Both the position numbers and the translations under genes were made by a program. The notes beneath the pieces are model-generated. The model made no database searches and was not told where the DNA came from. It worked only from the letters and a program-made list of their open reading frames with translations. From positions 744,001 through 808,000 of the forward strand of contig NZ_CP084712.1 of NCBI RefSeq assembly GCF_023822045.1: DNA of 64,000 nucleotides, in the 5' to 3' direction. This DNA is from Sphingopyxis sp. USTB-05. Its GTDB lineage: Bacteria; Pseudomonadota; Alphaproteobacteria; Sphingomonadales; Sphingomonadaceae. Shown here in pieces: positions 1-8,707 of the stretch; the first letter of the stretch is position 1, and every line of letters begins with the position of its first letter.

Positions 1-78
1 TGCTTCGGCCGGCGTTTCGCTCTTGCCACAACCGGCGAGCGTCAGCGCGCCCGCCAGCAGGACGGGCGCGAGCCGCAT
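1..78 (-). CDS. N-terminus of a lipoprotein (partial)
   Basis: Only the first 26 codons lie in the window. They read as a short basic start, a hydrophobic stretch and a lipobox (L-A-G-C, Cys at residue 17), followed by GKSETPAEA. This is a typical bacterial lipoprotein signal, so the mature protein should be membrane-anchored and periplasmic. The ATG overlaps the cytochrome c stop codon by one base (TAATG), implying an operon and translational coupling with that gene. The mature domain is outside the window, so no function can be given. Confidence 0.75.
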   Translation of the reverse strand, partial: MRLAPVLLAGALTLAGCGKSETPAEA

Positions 79-746
79 TATTTCTTGGCTTCGGCCGGAG
101 CGGGGGTTGCTGCGGCAGGGGCGCCGGCTGCGGCCGGAGCGGCTGCAGCACCTTCGGCTGCCGGTGCAGCGGCGGCGCCTTCGGCCGGAGCCGCGCCTTC
201 TGCCGCGGCGGCGGGCGCTGCTTCGGCTGCGGGCAGCGGCAGGTTCGAGCCCTGTGCGTTCAGATAGACGATCAGATTCGCGCGATCTTCGGGGCTCGAC
301 AGGCCCGCGAACGACATTTTGGTGCCGGGAGCGAATTTACGCGGGCTGGTCAGCCACGCGTTCATCTTTTCGAAGTCCCAGCTGCCACCCATGCCGGCGA
401 GCGCGGCCGAGAAGGCGAAACCATGCTTACCATGGCCGATTTCTTCGCCCATCGTACCGAACAGATTCGGACCGATGCCGTTGGCGCCGCCCGAAGCGAT
501 CGTGTGGCATGCGGCGCATTTCGCGAATACCGCTTCGCCTTTCGCCGGATCGGCGGCGGCGAGCAGGTTGGCGAGCGGCACGGCCGATTCGCCGCCACCC
601 GCGCCAGCTTCGGCGTCTTCGATCGGAAAGCCGGGCTTTTCGGGATTGTGGCTGGCAAACAACATGCTCGACCCGATCGTCAGGCCCAGCGCGCAAATGC
701 CAGCAAAAAGCACCCAGCCGGCAATAGTATTGTTGCGATTGTCCAT
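78..746 (-). CDS. Membrane-anchored c-type cytochrome
   Basis: A 222-residue monohaem cytochrome c. Residues about 9-31 form one uncleaved N-terminal membrane segment, then a linker, then a class I cytochrome c fold with the haem-attachment motif CAACH at 77-81. The probable axial Met is M144 in GTKMSFAG. This resembles the CycM/c552 type that carries electrons between the bc1 complex and the terminal oxidase on the periplasmic side. The last about 50 residues (from 172) are an Ala/Pro/Glu low-complexity tail built from repeated AAAPAAEGA-like units, which ordinary CycM proteins lack. The gene is divergent from pheA and overlaps the downstream lipoprotein start by one base. The family is clear; the exact electron partner is inferred. 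Confidence 0.9.
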   Translation of the reverse strand: MDNRNNTIAGWVLFAGICALGLTIGSSMLFASHNPEKPGFPIEDAEAGAGGGESAVPLANLLAAADPAKGEAVFAKCAACHTIASGGANGIGPNLFGTMGEEIGHGKHGFAFSAALAGMGGSWDFEKMNAWLTSPRKFAPGTKMSFAGLSSPEDRANLIVYLNAQGSNLPLPAAEAAPAAAAEGAAPAEGAAAAPAAEGAAAAPAAAGAPAAATPAPAEAKK

Positions 747-927
747 GCTCTAGCAGCCCCGTTTACGGGCGCCCGCTTACCGGGCGCATATTTGATTTGG
801 ACGCTCCCTTACTGGCGCGGCGGCGACGGCGCAAGGGGATGAAATCGCGCGAGGGACCGGCCGTGCACCGGTTGCGCAGGTGCGGTAGGGCGGCTATGCG
901 CCGCGGCTCCAGCTTGGGAAGGCAATC

Positions 928-1821
928 ATGGGCAGTTATTCGGCTTCGGCACAGCATCTGGTCGACGAAATGCGCGCAGCGGCACTCGCCGAACCCGCGC
1001 GCGGGCTGGCGTTCCAAGGCGCGCCGGGCGCGAACAGCGACCTCGCCGCGCGCGAATATGACGCAAACTCGCTGCCGCTGCCCTGCTATGCATTTCAGGA
1101 CGCGATCGACGCCGTGCGCGATGGCCGCGTCGACCGCGCGATCATTCCGATTGAAAACAGCCTGCACGGCCGCGTCGCCGACATTCACTTCCTGCTACCC
1201 GAATCCGGTCTGTCGATCGTCGGCGAGCATTTTCTGCCGATCCGCTATGGCTTGATGAGCCGCGATCTTGGCCCTGTGACGCGCGCGATGAGCCATGAGC
1301 AGGCGCTCGGCCAATGCCGTCACTGGCTGCGCACCAACAATATCGCGCCGGTCGCGCACAGCGATACGGCAGGCGCTGCCGCATGGGTCGCCGACAGCGA
1401 CGAGGTCGGCCTTGCTGCACTCGCGCCGCCGCACGCCGCCGAACTCTATGGGCTGACGCTGCACGGTACCGGGATGGAGGACGCCGATCACAATACGACG
1501 CGTTTCGTCATACTAGCGCGCGAACCGCTGGCCGATGTTGCGGCGATCACCGGCCCGGTGATGACGACCTTCATGTTCGAGGTGAAGAATATCCCCGCCG
1601 CGCTTTACAAGGCGCTCGGCGGCTTTGCGACCAATGGCGTCAATATGACCAAGCTAGAAAGCTATCAGACCGGTGACAGCTTTGCTGCGACGCAATTTTA
1701 CTGCGATATCGTCGGCGCGCCGGGCGACGAGCGGATTGACCGCGCGCTCGAGGAGCTCGATTTCCAGACCAAGTCGCTGCGCTTGCTGGGAACCTATCCG
1801 CAGGCGCGCGAGCGGCGCTGA
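928..1821 (+). CDS. pheA: Prephenate dehydratase
   Basis: A 297-residue monofunctional prephenate dehydratase (prephenate to phenylpyruvate, phenylalanine biosynthesis, cytoplasm). The catalytic domain spans about residues 25-200, with PIENS at 74-78 and the substrate and catalytic loop NTTRF at 189-193. A C-terminal ACT domain (about 210-290) starts with the segment around NIPAALYKALGGFATNGVN, the usual Phe-binding allosteric site, with LESY where many homologues have ESRP. There is no chorismate mutase domain, as is usual in alphaproteobacteria. A GGAAGG ribosome site lies just before the ATG. Its 3' end faces a CDP-alcohol phosphatidyltransferase across a large hairpin. Confidence 0.95.
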   Translation: MGSYSASAQHLVDEMRAAALAEPARGLAFQGAPGANSDLAAREYDANSLPLPCYAFQDAIDAVRDGRVDRAIIPIENSLHGRVADIHFLLPESGLSIVGEHFLPIRYGLMSRDLGPVTRAMSHEQALGQCRHWLRTNNIAPVAHSDTAGAAAWVADSDEVGLAALAPPHAAELYGLTLHGTGMEDADHNTTRFVILAREPLADVAAITGPVMTTFMFEVKNIPAALYKALGGFATNGVNMTKLESYQTGDSFAATQFYCDIVGAPGDERIDRALEELDFQTKSLRLLGTYPQARERR

Positions 1822-1833
1822 AACTCAGGAGGA

Positions 1834-1922
1834 GTAGCGGCACCAGCACGCTCCCCCACCCGGCCTCCCATAGGCTACTATCGTTGGGGAGGCCAGGTGG
1901 GGGAGCGTGCTGGTGCCCCTAC
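1834..1922. repeat. Large imperfect inverted repeat between convergent genes
   Basis: Arms of about 37 nt (1834-1870 and 1886-1922) match with two mismatches and a one-base offset near the loop, around a 15-nt loop. The arm core is CACCAGCACGCTCCCCCACC. It begins 12 bp after the pheA stop and ends 8 bp before the stop of the opposing gene, so it could end transcription from both sides. There is no T-run. The element may also be one copy of a dispersed palindromic family. Confidence 0.8.
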
Positions 1923-1930
1923 GCCACGTA

Positions 1931-2605
1931 TCAGTTTCCGCGGCGCCGCAGCATCCGCGCGGTCGCGGACGTCTGGACGATGAACAGCGTGACGAGAATG
2001 CTCGCGACCACGAGGGCGAACAGGTCGAAGGCTGAAAAATTGGTGCCGCCGATATCGCCGCCACCGATGATCGGCATCGAAATCGTCATCGCCATCAGCA
2101 TCAGCCGCAGCTCGGTCGGGCCGCCCGCCATATAGGACAGGCGGAATTCGCCGAGGATCTTCGCGGCAATGAACGTGTGTATCGATAGCAGAAAATAGCC
2201 GATCACTGCCATCAGCGCGACGTCGAGCCGCATATAGGGGCTCATCCCGATCGCGCTGATCATCAGCAGTGTCGCAAGCGCATCGACGCTGTGATCGACA
2301 AAATAACCATAGTTCGGCCGCTCGATCCCGCGCCAGCGCGCCAGGCTGCCGTCCAGCGAATCGCCGAACCAGTTGACGATATAGCCGGCCAGCGAAAGCC
2401 CGAGCCATTCGCTGTCGAACCAGCTGAGCAGATAACCCGCCGCGACGAGCACCGCTCCGGCGAAGCCGAGCGTGGTAAGCTGGTCGGGGGTGACCCAGCC
2501 CGGAAGGCGCGCGCATAACCAGTTGAGAAGACGGCGCTCGCTGCGCGCGAGGATGTTCTGCTGGATGCGGACCGGCGCTTTTGCGACGGGTTCGAACTTG
2601 CTCAT
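1931..2605 (-). CDS. CDP-alcohol phosphatidyltransferase family membrane protein
   Basis: A 224-residue multi-pass inner-membrane protein with the family signature D82-xx-D85-G86-xx-A89-R90 ... G100-xxx-D104-xxx-D108 complete, so it should be active as a transferase that moves a phospho-alcohol group from a CDP-alcohol. Which lipid or polyol it uses cannot be read from the motif. The open frame extends upstream, but the Met at 2605 gives the normal family N-terminus (MSKFEPVAKA); the 74 extra upstream residues are Arg-rich out-of-family sequence. The gene is a single unit between pheA (convergent) and the polA-linked exported protein. Confidence 0.88.
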   Translation of the reverse strand: MSKFEPVAKAPVRIQQNILARSERRLLNWLCARLPGWVTPDQLTTLGFAGAVLVAAGYLLSWFDSEWLGLSLAGYIVNWFGDSLDGSLARWRGIERPNYGYFVDHSVDALATLLMISAIGMSPYMRLDVALMAVIGYFLLSIHTFIAAKILGEFRLSYMAGGPTELRLMLMAMTISMPIIGGGDIGGTNFSAFDLFALVVASILVTLFIVQTSATARMLRRRGN

Positions 2606-2724
2606 GAGGACCCTTTGTTGCCGGCTGTCACATAAGTGCCGGCCAGATGTCATCGCGGCGTCATAGAGGCAAAGTTGCGTTTGCGAAAGGGCAGGGCGGT
2701 CGGTGCGGCGCGTGCGTGCGACGA

Positions 2725-3228
2725 TCAGTCCTGCCAGGGCCCGATTTCTCCGACCTCGCCGATCGTGCGATACCGCACCGCATCGTCCACCCATGCGACT
2801 TCCCACATCGGCGCCGGGCGGGCCCATTCGCCGATCACGAACAGTGGCAGCCTGTTCGCGGCGACAAAGGCCAGGTCGTCGGGGGTGGGACCAGGGACGA
2901 TGGTTTCGGAGCGCTGGTGAAGGCGAATGACCGCGAATGTTCTCGCTGGCGGGGCTGGCAAGGACTGTCGCACCGGAAAGCCGATGCTTGCGGCGATGAC
3001 CGGATAGCCCTTGTCGTCGCGCGCGATCAGCAGAACCTTGTCGGCCGTCGCATAGGGACCGCCCACGGGGCGGCCGACGACCTTGCGGCCCGCGATCGCA
3101 GCGAATTCGCGCAGATCGGTTTCGGCAATCGGCGATGGGCGCGCGGGCGCCGAAACGGGCGCGGTTTCAGCAGGCGCACCGGAGGGATCGGCGGTAAGCG
3201 CCGCGACGAACATCAGGGCAGCGATCAA
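2725..3228 (-). CDS. Exported hypothetical protein downstream of polA
   Basis: A 167-residue protein with a short hydrophobic N-terminus (LMFVAALTA) that looks like a signal peptide, then an Ala/Pro-rich linker and a globular part from about residue 36 with no family I recognise. The best start is a TTG at 3228: it overlaps the polA TGA (TTGA), a classic translational coupling arrangement, whereas the first internal ATG (codon 6) would cut the signal sequence too short. It therefore probably sits in the polA operon. Role unknown; likely periplasmic. Confidence 0.65.
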   Translation of the reverse strand: MIAALMFVAALTADPSGAPAETAPVSAPARPSPIAETDLREFAAIAGRKVVGRPVGGPYATADKVLLIARDDKGYPVIAASIGFPVRQSLPAPPARTFAVIRLHQRSETIVPGPTPDDLAFVAANRLPLFVIGEWARPAPMWEVAWVDDAVRYRTIGEVGEIGPWQD

Positions 3229-6035
3229 TGTGCTTCGCCCCAGCTTTTGCCGATGCCGACTTCCACCTCAAGCGGGACCGAGAGTTTGAGCGCGGGCTCA
3301 GCTGCTGCCGACATCACCCCGCGGATGACAGCACCCGCGGCCTCGGCCTTGTCTTCGGGCGCTTCGAAGACGAGTTCGTCATGGACCTGGAGCAGCATGC
3401 GAACGTCGGAGAGTCCGGCGTCCTCCAGCGCCTTTGGCATCCGCGCCATCGCGCGCTTGATCAGGTCGGCGCTCGTGCCCTGGATCGGCGCATTGATCGC
3501 GGCGCGCTCGCTGCCCGCGCGTTCATTCTGGTTCGCGGCCTTGATACGCGGGAACCAGGTTTTGCGGCCGAACAAGGTCTCGGTATAGCCTTTGGCGCGG
3601 GCGCTTTCGAGCGTGTCGGTGATATAGTCCGAAATCCCAGGAAACCGCTCGAAATAGCGCGCGATCAGCGCCTGCGCCTCGTCGGGCGTGACTTCGAGGC
3701 GGCCCGCAAGACCCCAGCGCGAAATGCCGTAGAGGATCGAGAAATTGACCGTCTTCGCCTTGCCGCGCGTGTCGCGATTGACCTCGCCGAACAATTCGAT
3801 CGCGGTCGCGCTATGGATGTCGTCGCCGCGCGCAAAGGCTTCCTTGAGCTCGGGGACGTCCGCCATATGCGCGGCAAGCCTGAGTTCGATCTGGCTATAG
3901 TCGGCGGCGATCAGGACATGGCCGGGCGCGGCGATGAAGGCGTCGCGGATCTGGCGCCCGGTTTCGGTGCGGATCGGGATGTTCTGAAGGTTCGGGTCGG
4001 TCGACGACAATCGTCCGGTCTGCGCGCCGACGAGGCTGTAGCTGGTGTGGACACGCCCGGTCGTCGCATTAATCTGTTGCTGCAGCGCATCGGTATAGGT
4101 CGACTTCAGCTTCGAAAGTTGACGCCATTCCAAGATTTTGCGGGCGATCGGTACGCCGTCGCGCTCGAGCCGTTCGAGTTCGCTGAGGTCGGTCGACCAG
4201 TCGCCCGACTTGCCCTTGCGGCCGCCCTTGAGGCCAAGTTTGTCGAACAGGATTTCGCCGAGTTGCTTCGGGCTGCCGATCGCGAACGGCTGACCTGCAA
4301 GGCCGTGAATTTCGCCCTCGATACGCAGCATGTCGGTCGCGAATTCGCCCGACAGGCGCGCGAGATATTCGCGGTCGACCATGATGCCGGCGCGCTCCAT
4401 GCCCTCGACGATCGACGCCAGCGGGCGGTCGACCATCTCGTAGATTCGCGTCCCGCCCTCGATGGGCAGGCGCAGCTTCAGCAGCTTCCACAGGCGCAGC
4501 GCGACGTCGGCATCTTCGGCGGCATATTGCGTCGCGCGGTCGAGCGGCACCTCTGCAAAGCTGATCTGCGACTTGCCCGTCCCGCACATTTCCTTGAAGG
4601 TCAGACACGTGTGATCGAGGTGAAGCTTGGCCAGTTCGTCGAGGCCGTGCTGATGCTTGCCAGCATCGAGCGCAAAGCTCATCACCAGCGTGTCGTCATA
4701 GGGCGCGACGGTGACGCCATGCTGCGCGAGCACGCCGATGTCATATTTCAGATTATGCCCGACCTTCAGCACCGCATCGTCGGCGAACAGTGCGTGCAGG
4801 CGCCCGATCGCGACATCCATCGCGATCTGCTCGGGCTTTTCGGCGAACATGTCGGTGCCGCCGTGACCGAGCGGGATATAGCAGGCGCGGCCCGGCGCGG
4901 TGGCCATGCTGACCCCGACGAGACGGCCGGTGACGCTGTCGAGGCTTGCCGTTTCGGTGTCGATCCCGACGACATGCGCGGCATGCGCTTCGGCGATCCA
5001 GCGATCGAGCGCTTCGACCGTGGTGATGCATTCATAAGCCGACCGGTCGATGGGCGGCATGGCGGGCAGCGTCGGCGTCGATGGCCCTGCGACAGCGGCA
5101 ACCGGCGCGGCGTTGGCGCGCGGGAAGGTCGGCGGGCCGCCAGGCGTGGCGCCAAGATCGAGCTTGGCCGACAACGATCGGAAACCATGTTCGTCGAGGA
5201 ACAGCTTGAGCGGTTCAGGCGGGATCGCCCCGAGCTTCAGCGTATCGAGCGCGTCGGGCAGCGCAACGTCGCGCTTCAGGTCGACCAGGATGCGCGACAG
5301 TTCGGCCATCGCGCGATGCTCGATCAGATTGTCGCGCAGCTTGCTGGCCTTCATCGTCTCGGCGCCGTCGAGCGCGGCGGCGAGATTGCCATATTCCTGG
5401 ATCAGCTTGGTCGCGGTCTTTGGCCCGACCCCGCGCACGCCGGGGACATTATCGACACTGTCGCCCATCAGCGCGAGCACGTCGCCGACCAGATCGGGGG
5501 TGACGCCGAACTTCTCGTTCACCGCTTCCAATCCCAGCCGGACATTCTTCATCGTGTCGAGCATGTCGACCTGAGGACCTTCGGCGGGTTCGCGGATCAG
5601 CTGCATCAGGTCCTTGTCGGACGAAACGATCGTGACGTCCCAGCCTTCGCGCACGGCGGCTTCGGCATAGGAGGCGATCAGGTCGTCCGCCTCAAACCCC
5701 TCCATCTCGATGCAAGGCAGCGAAAAGGCACGCGTCGCGTCGCGGATCAGCGGGAATTGCGGGCGCAGATCCTCGGGCGGCTCGGGCCGGTTCGCCTTAT
5801 ACTGGTCGTAGATTTCGTTGCGGAACGACTGGCTGCTATGGTCCAGGATCACCGCAAGATGCGTCGGCCCGTCGGCGTCGTGGAGATCCTTTGCGAGCTT
5901 CCACAGCATCGTCGTGTAGCCATAGACCGCGCCGACGGGCACCCCCTTGGGGTTCGTCAGCGGCGGCAGGCGGTGATAGGCGCGGAAGATGTAGCTGGAG
6001 CCATCGACCAGATAGAGATGATTCTTGTCCGACAT
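3225..6035 (-). CDS. polA: DNA polymerase I
   Basis: A 936-residue, three-domain DNA polymerase I for Okazaki fragment processing and repair synthesis. Residues 1-290 form the 5'-3' exonuclease (DGSSYIFRAYH at 11-21, EADDLI at 115-120, SSDKD at 138-142, and a helix-hairpin-helix around GVRGVGPKTA at 199-208). A Pro/Ala linker (about 297-330) leads to a 3'-5' exonuclease with the catalytic DTE at 359-361, so proofreading should be intact. The polymerase domain has motif A DYSQIELR (712), motif B RGKAKTVNFSILYG (757) and motif C VHDE (884-887). The Met at 6035 gives the standard N-terminus; longer readings would run into the upstream gene. Ribosome site is weak. Confidence 0.97.
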   Translation of the reverse strand: MSDKNHLYLVDGSSYIFRAYHRLPPLTNPKGVPVGAVYGYTTMLWKLAKDLHDADGPTHLAVILDHSSQSFRNEIYDQYKANRPEPPEDLRPQFPLIRDATRAFSLPCIEMEGFEADDLIASYAEAAVREGWDVTIVSSDKDLMQLIREPAEGPQVDMLDTMKNVRLGLEAVNEKFGVTPDLVGDVLALMGDSVDNVPGVRGVGPKTATKLIQEYGNLAAALDGAETMKASKLRDNLIEHRAMAELSRILVDLKRDVALPDALDTLKLGAIPPEPLKLFLDEHGFRSLSAKLDLGATPGGPPTFPRANAAPVAAVAGPSTPTLPAMPPIDRSAYECITTVEALDRWIAEAHAAHVVGIDTETASLDSVTGRLVGVSMATAPGRACYIPLGHGGTDMFAEKPEQIAMDVAIGRLHALFADDAVLKVGHNLKYDIGVLAQHGVTVAPYDDTLVMSFALDAGKHQHGLDELAKLHLDHTCLTFKEMCGTGKSQISFAEVPLDRATQYAAEDADVALRLWKLLKLRLPIEGGTRIYEMVDRPLASIVEGMERAGIMVDREYLARLSGEFATDMLRIEGEIHGLAGQPFAIGSPKQLGEILFDKLGLKGGRKGKSGDWSTDLSELERLERDGVPIARKILEWRQLSKLKSTYTDALQQQINATTGRVHTSYSLVGAQTGRLSSTDPNLQNIPIRTETGRQIRDAFIAAPGHVLIAADYSQIELRLAAHMADVPELKEAFARGDDIHSATAIELFGEVNRDTRGKAKTVNFSILYGISRWGLAGRLEVTPDEAQALIARYFERFPGISDYITDTLESARAKGYTETLFGRKTWFPRIKAANQNERAGSERAAINAPIQGTSADLIKRAMARMPKALEDAGLSDVRMLLQVHDELVFEAPEDKAEAAGAVIRGVMSAAAEPALKLSVPLEVEVGIGKSWGEAH

Positions 6036-6067
6036 GGCGCGGATGTAGCAGGGGAGGCGCGGGCGGC

Positions 6068-6871
6068 CTAGGGCGCTGTTCCCGCTTTCTTCCTCTTTGC
6101 GTTGCGCCATCGTTCGATGCCTTGCCATGCGAGCCACGCGGCAAGCGGAAGCCCGACCGCGCCGAGCATGAGCAGTCCGGACGATGCGCTCTCGACAGCG
6201 GCCGCACCGATCGCCGCGAACACCACCGCCACGCCCAGATTGCCGAGCGCCATCGCCAGTACGAAGCGCCAGAACGCCATTCCGGCCACGCCCGCCGCGA
6301 TAGCCACCACTTCACAAAGGATCGGGACGGGCCGCGAGATGATGAGCGCGATCGGGCCGGCCTGCTCGGCGAGCCGGTGCGCGCGGTCGAGGTCGTCGGC
6401 GCCCAGTAGTCTTGCAGCGAGCGGCCGGGCGGCCCAACGCCCGATCGCATAGCCCGCAAGGCTTGCGCCCATCAGGCCAAGCCATATGACGACCGTACCG
6501 ATTGTGAAGCCGAAGGCCGCGCCCGCCAGCGTGTTGGTCACGCCGTTGGGAACGGGCAAAAAGACATCGAGGGTCAGCGCACCGACGATCAGCGCCGCGG
6601 CAGCAAACGGGCGTTCGTCCGACGCCGCCAGCACCGCATCGCTCGCCGCCATGAACTGATCGCGAAAGGCAAGGGGGATCAGGACGACGGAAACCAGTAT
6701 CGCGGCAACGGCCAGCGTTCGGGTCAGCGGGGCGGCGCGATCGACCATAGCCCGGCGTAATCCGGCGTTCGTGAAGAATGAAGCGAATATGATCCGCGAT
6801 GCCCTGAGGGCGGGGGTGGGTGGGGGCGTCGGTTCTGGGGCGGGGGAGCTGCCGTTGCCCTCTTTGGACAT
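6068..6871 (-). CDS. TVP38/TMEM64 (DedA-like SNARE-associated) membrane protein
   Basis: A protein of about 267 residues with a charged, Pro-rich cytoplasmic N-terminus and several membrane segments. The central part (VFLPVPNGVTNTLAGAAFG ... ISRPVPILCEVVAIAAGVA) carries the paired re-entrant-type motifs of the VTT/DedA superfamily (F-P-x-P and R-x-x-P-x-x-x). These proteins are linked to lipid scrambling or membrane homeostasis; a precise job is not readable. Start chosen at the Met at 6871 (MSKEGNG); a Met at 6922 and one at about 6748 are alternatives since no ribosome site is strong. It lies 32 bp upstream of polA on the same strand, so the two may be co-transcribed. Confidence 0.75.
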   Translation of the reverse strand: MSKEGNGSSPAPEPTPPPTPALRASRIIFASFFTNAGLRRAMVDRAAPLTRTLAVAAILVSVVLIPLAFRDQFMAASDAVLAASDERPFAAAALIVGALTLDVFLPVPNGVTNTLAGAAFGFTIGTVVIWLGLMGASLAGYAIGRWAARPLAARLLGADDLDRAHRLAEQAGPIALIISRPVPILCEVVAIAAGVAGMAFWRFVLAMALGNLGVAVVFAAIGAAAVESASSGLLMLGAVGLPLAAWLAWQGIERWRNAKRKKAGTAP

Positions 6872-7150
6872 CGCCCGGCTGGATCCGGATCGGATCGGCG
6901 CAAGAGCCGCGCAATATTCCAAAGTTCAGGAAAGTTCAGCCCATTGAGCGCCCCGATCTGCAAGTCGTGGGGTGCTGGATGTGCGCGGCACGTCCGATAA
7001 TGGTCGTACCCGCAAGCTGGGCAGCGACCGCATTTTTGTTCACCGAATGAAAGAGCCGGATGAAGGCTGGCACGGCCGGATAATGTAGGAAAGACCTATT
7101 TGAAGGCGATGTCTGTTTTGGGGTGGGGAGCGGACGTTTGCTACTAGGTT

Positions 7151-7236
7151 GTACCCCGGCGAAGGCCGGGGCCCAGGGCATTGGAAAGCCGAGCTGTGCG
7201 GATTGCCGCCCTGGACCCCGGCCTTCGCCGGGGCAC
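7151..7236. repeat. Palindromic repeat, ACCCCGGCGAAGGCCGGGG type
   Basis: Arms of 29 nt (7151-7179 and 7208-7236) with two mismatches enclose a 28-nt loop. Each arm also contains a smaller internal palindrome (CCCCGGC-GAAG-GCCGGGG), so the element can fold as a long hairpin or as two small ones. This nested form is typical of REP-like elements seen widely in sphingomonad genomes (general knowledge, not searched here). Confidence 0.8.
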
Positions 7237-7270
7237 ATATTACCGTCGTTAGTGTCCGGTCGTTTCTTCG

Positions 7271-7370
7271 CTCTCGTCATCCCGGGCTTGACCCGGGATC
7301 CCGCTTTTTGACGCACTCACTGGCTTCGGCGTCAAGCGGGACCCCGGGTCAAGCCCGGGGTGACGAGGAG
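7271..7370. repeat. Palindromic repeat, CCCGGGCTTGACCCGGG type
   Basis: Arms of about 42-44 nt (7271-7314 and 7329-7370) surround a 14-nt loop, with only a few mismatches and a two-base length difference. The core CCCGGGCTTGACCCGGG is itself palindromic and its complement recurs in the right arm. It ends 42 bp from the purT stop and may act as its terminator or RNA stabiliser; it reads as a dispersed repeat. Confidence 0.8.
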
Positions 7371-7412
7371 AGAATCTGTCCGCAATCGGTCGCTAGCGGT
7401 AGTTTCCGCCGC

Positions 7413-8591
7413 TTATCGATACTCGATTATGAGCTTCGACGCTGCCGCAACAGCCGCCGCGCGCGCCTCGTCGGTGGTGCCGCCCGCGACCTTGGCCAGC
7501 GCGACGCCCATGCGGCGGTATGGCCGCGTCACGGGTTTGCCAAAGATGCGCGCATCGATGGCGGTTGCGGTGTTCGGCGGCGTTAGTGCGTCGGCGAGGC
7601 CGGTGATCGCGAAATCGGCAGCATCGCGGTCGGCGAGCAGCACGGCGCTTGCGCTGGCGTCGGCTACGGTGATCGCCGGGATGGGCAGGCCGAGGATCGC
7701 ACGCGCATGCAGGTCGAATTCCGAGAGCGATTGCGAGATTAGCGTCACCATTCCCGTGTCGTGCGGGCGCGGCGAGAGTTCGGAGAAGATGACCTCGTCG
7801 CCCTTCACGAAATATTCGACGCCGAAGATGCCGTGGCCGCCAAGGGCATCGACGACCTTGGTCGCCATGTCCTGCGCCGCGGCGAGCGCCGCATCCGACA
7901 TCGCTGCGGGCTGCCAGCTTTCGCGATAGTCGCCGCGTTCCTGCCGGTGGCCGATTGGCGGGCAGAAAGTTACGCCGTCCTTGTGACGAACGGTGAGCAG
8001 GGTGATTTCATAGTCGAAGTCGATAAACGCCTCGGCGATCACGCGCAGCCGGTCGCCGCGCATCCCGGCGGCGGCATAATCCCACGCGGCGTCGATGCCG
8101 GCGGCGTCCTTCACCGTGCTCTGTCCCTTGCCCGACGAGGACATCACCGGTTTGACGACGAGCGGGAAGCCGATGCGTCCGGCCGCCGCAGCCAGCTCTT
8201 CGCGGGTGGTCGCATATTCGAAGGTCGATGTCCTGAGGCCGAGTTCGCTCGCGGCGAGGTCGCGGATCGCGTCGCGGTTCATCGTGAGCTGCGCCGCGCG
8301 CGCCGAGGGAACGACGTGGAAGCCCTCGGCTTCGACTTCGGCGAGGATTTCGGTGCGGATCGCCTCGACCTCGGGGACGATATGATCGGGCCGATGCTTC
8401 TCTATGGTCGCGCGTAACGCGTCGCCGTCGAGCATCGAGAAGACTTCGAAGCCGTCGGCGACCTGCATAGCGGGCGCCCCTTCATAGCTGTCGCAGGCGA
8501 TCACGCGGCAACCGAGCCGCTTCGCCGAAATCACGAATTCGCGGCCCAGTTCGCCCGAACCGAGCAGAAGAATGGTGGCGGTGGGGGTCAT
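7413..8591 (-). CDS. purT: Formate-dependent phosphoribosylglycinamide formyltransferase
   Basis: At 392 residues it equals the length of E. coli PurT. It is an ATP-grasp enzyme making formyl-GAR from GAR, formate and ATP (third step of purine synthesis, folate-independent). Visible marks are the N-terminal [21 protein letters not shown] segment at 7-27 (longest run quoted [11 protein letters not shown]), the ATP-grasp loop SSSGKGQS at about 150-157, and the metal and substrate region [14 protein letters not shown]. It is divergent from the DNA methyltransferase gene with about 115 bp between them. There is a GGAAAG-like ribosome site before the ATG. Confidence 0.95.
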   Translation of the reverse strand: MTPTATILLLGSGELGREFVISAKRLGCRVIACDSYEGAPAMQVADGFEVFSMLDGDALRATIEKHRPDHIVPEVEAIRTEILAEVEAEGFHVVPSARAAQLTMNRDAIRDLAASELGLRTSTFEYATTREELAAAAGRIGFPLVVKPVMSSSGKGQSTVKDAAGIDAAWDYAAAGMRGDRLRVIAEAFIDFDYEITLLTVRHKDGVTFCPPIGHRQERGDYRESWQPAAMSDAALAAAQDMATKVVDALGGHGIFGVEYFVKGDEVIFSELSPRPHDTGMVTLISQSLSEFDLHARAILGLPIPAITVADASASAVLLADRDAADFAITGLADALTPPNTATAIDARIFGKPVTRPYRRMGVALAKVAGGTTDEARAAAVAAASKLIIEYR

Positions 8592-8707
8592 GGCAGTCTT
8601 TCCATCGAGGTTGGGCGCAAGATTCGGGACGCATCGCTACGTGGGCTCCGCCATATGAATTTCAGCATCAAAGTGCGACAGCGAATGACAGATAGAGGAA
8701 CCATCCC

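Larger units (their letters stand above)
6872..7412. other. Intergenic gap rich in palindromic repeats
   Basis: About 540 bp between the TVP38-type gene and the purT stop. No convincing gene is seen. The part from 7151 to 7370 is made of two strong inverted repeats (listed separately). The rest (6872-7150) is unremarkable and contains the promoter side of the leftward polA unit. Confidence 0.6.

Noticed and set aside
3228..6071. 947-codon open frame on the plus strand opposite polA
   Set aside because: It is a shadow of polA: high-GC codon use leaves the antisense frame free of stops. The protein is Arg/Asp/Ala-rich with no domain, and polA is fully supported.
6820..7050. Small plus-strand frame before the palindromic repeats
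   Set aside because: It starts inside the opposite gene, has no ribosome site and no recognisable feature.
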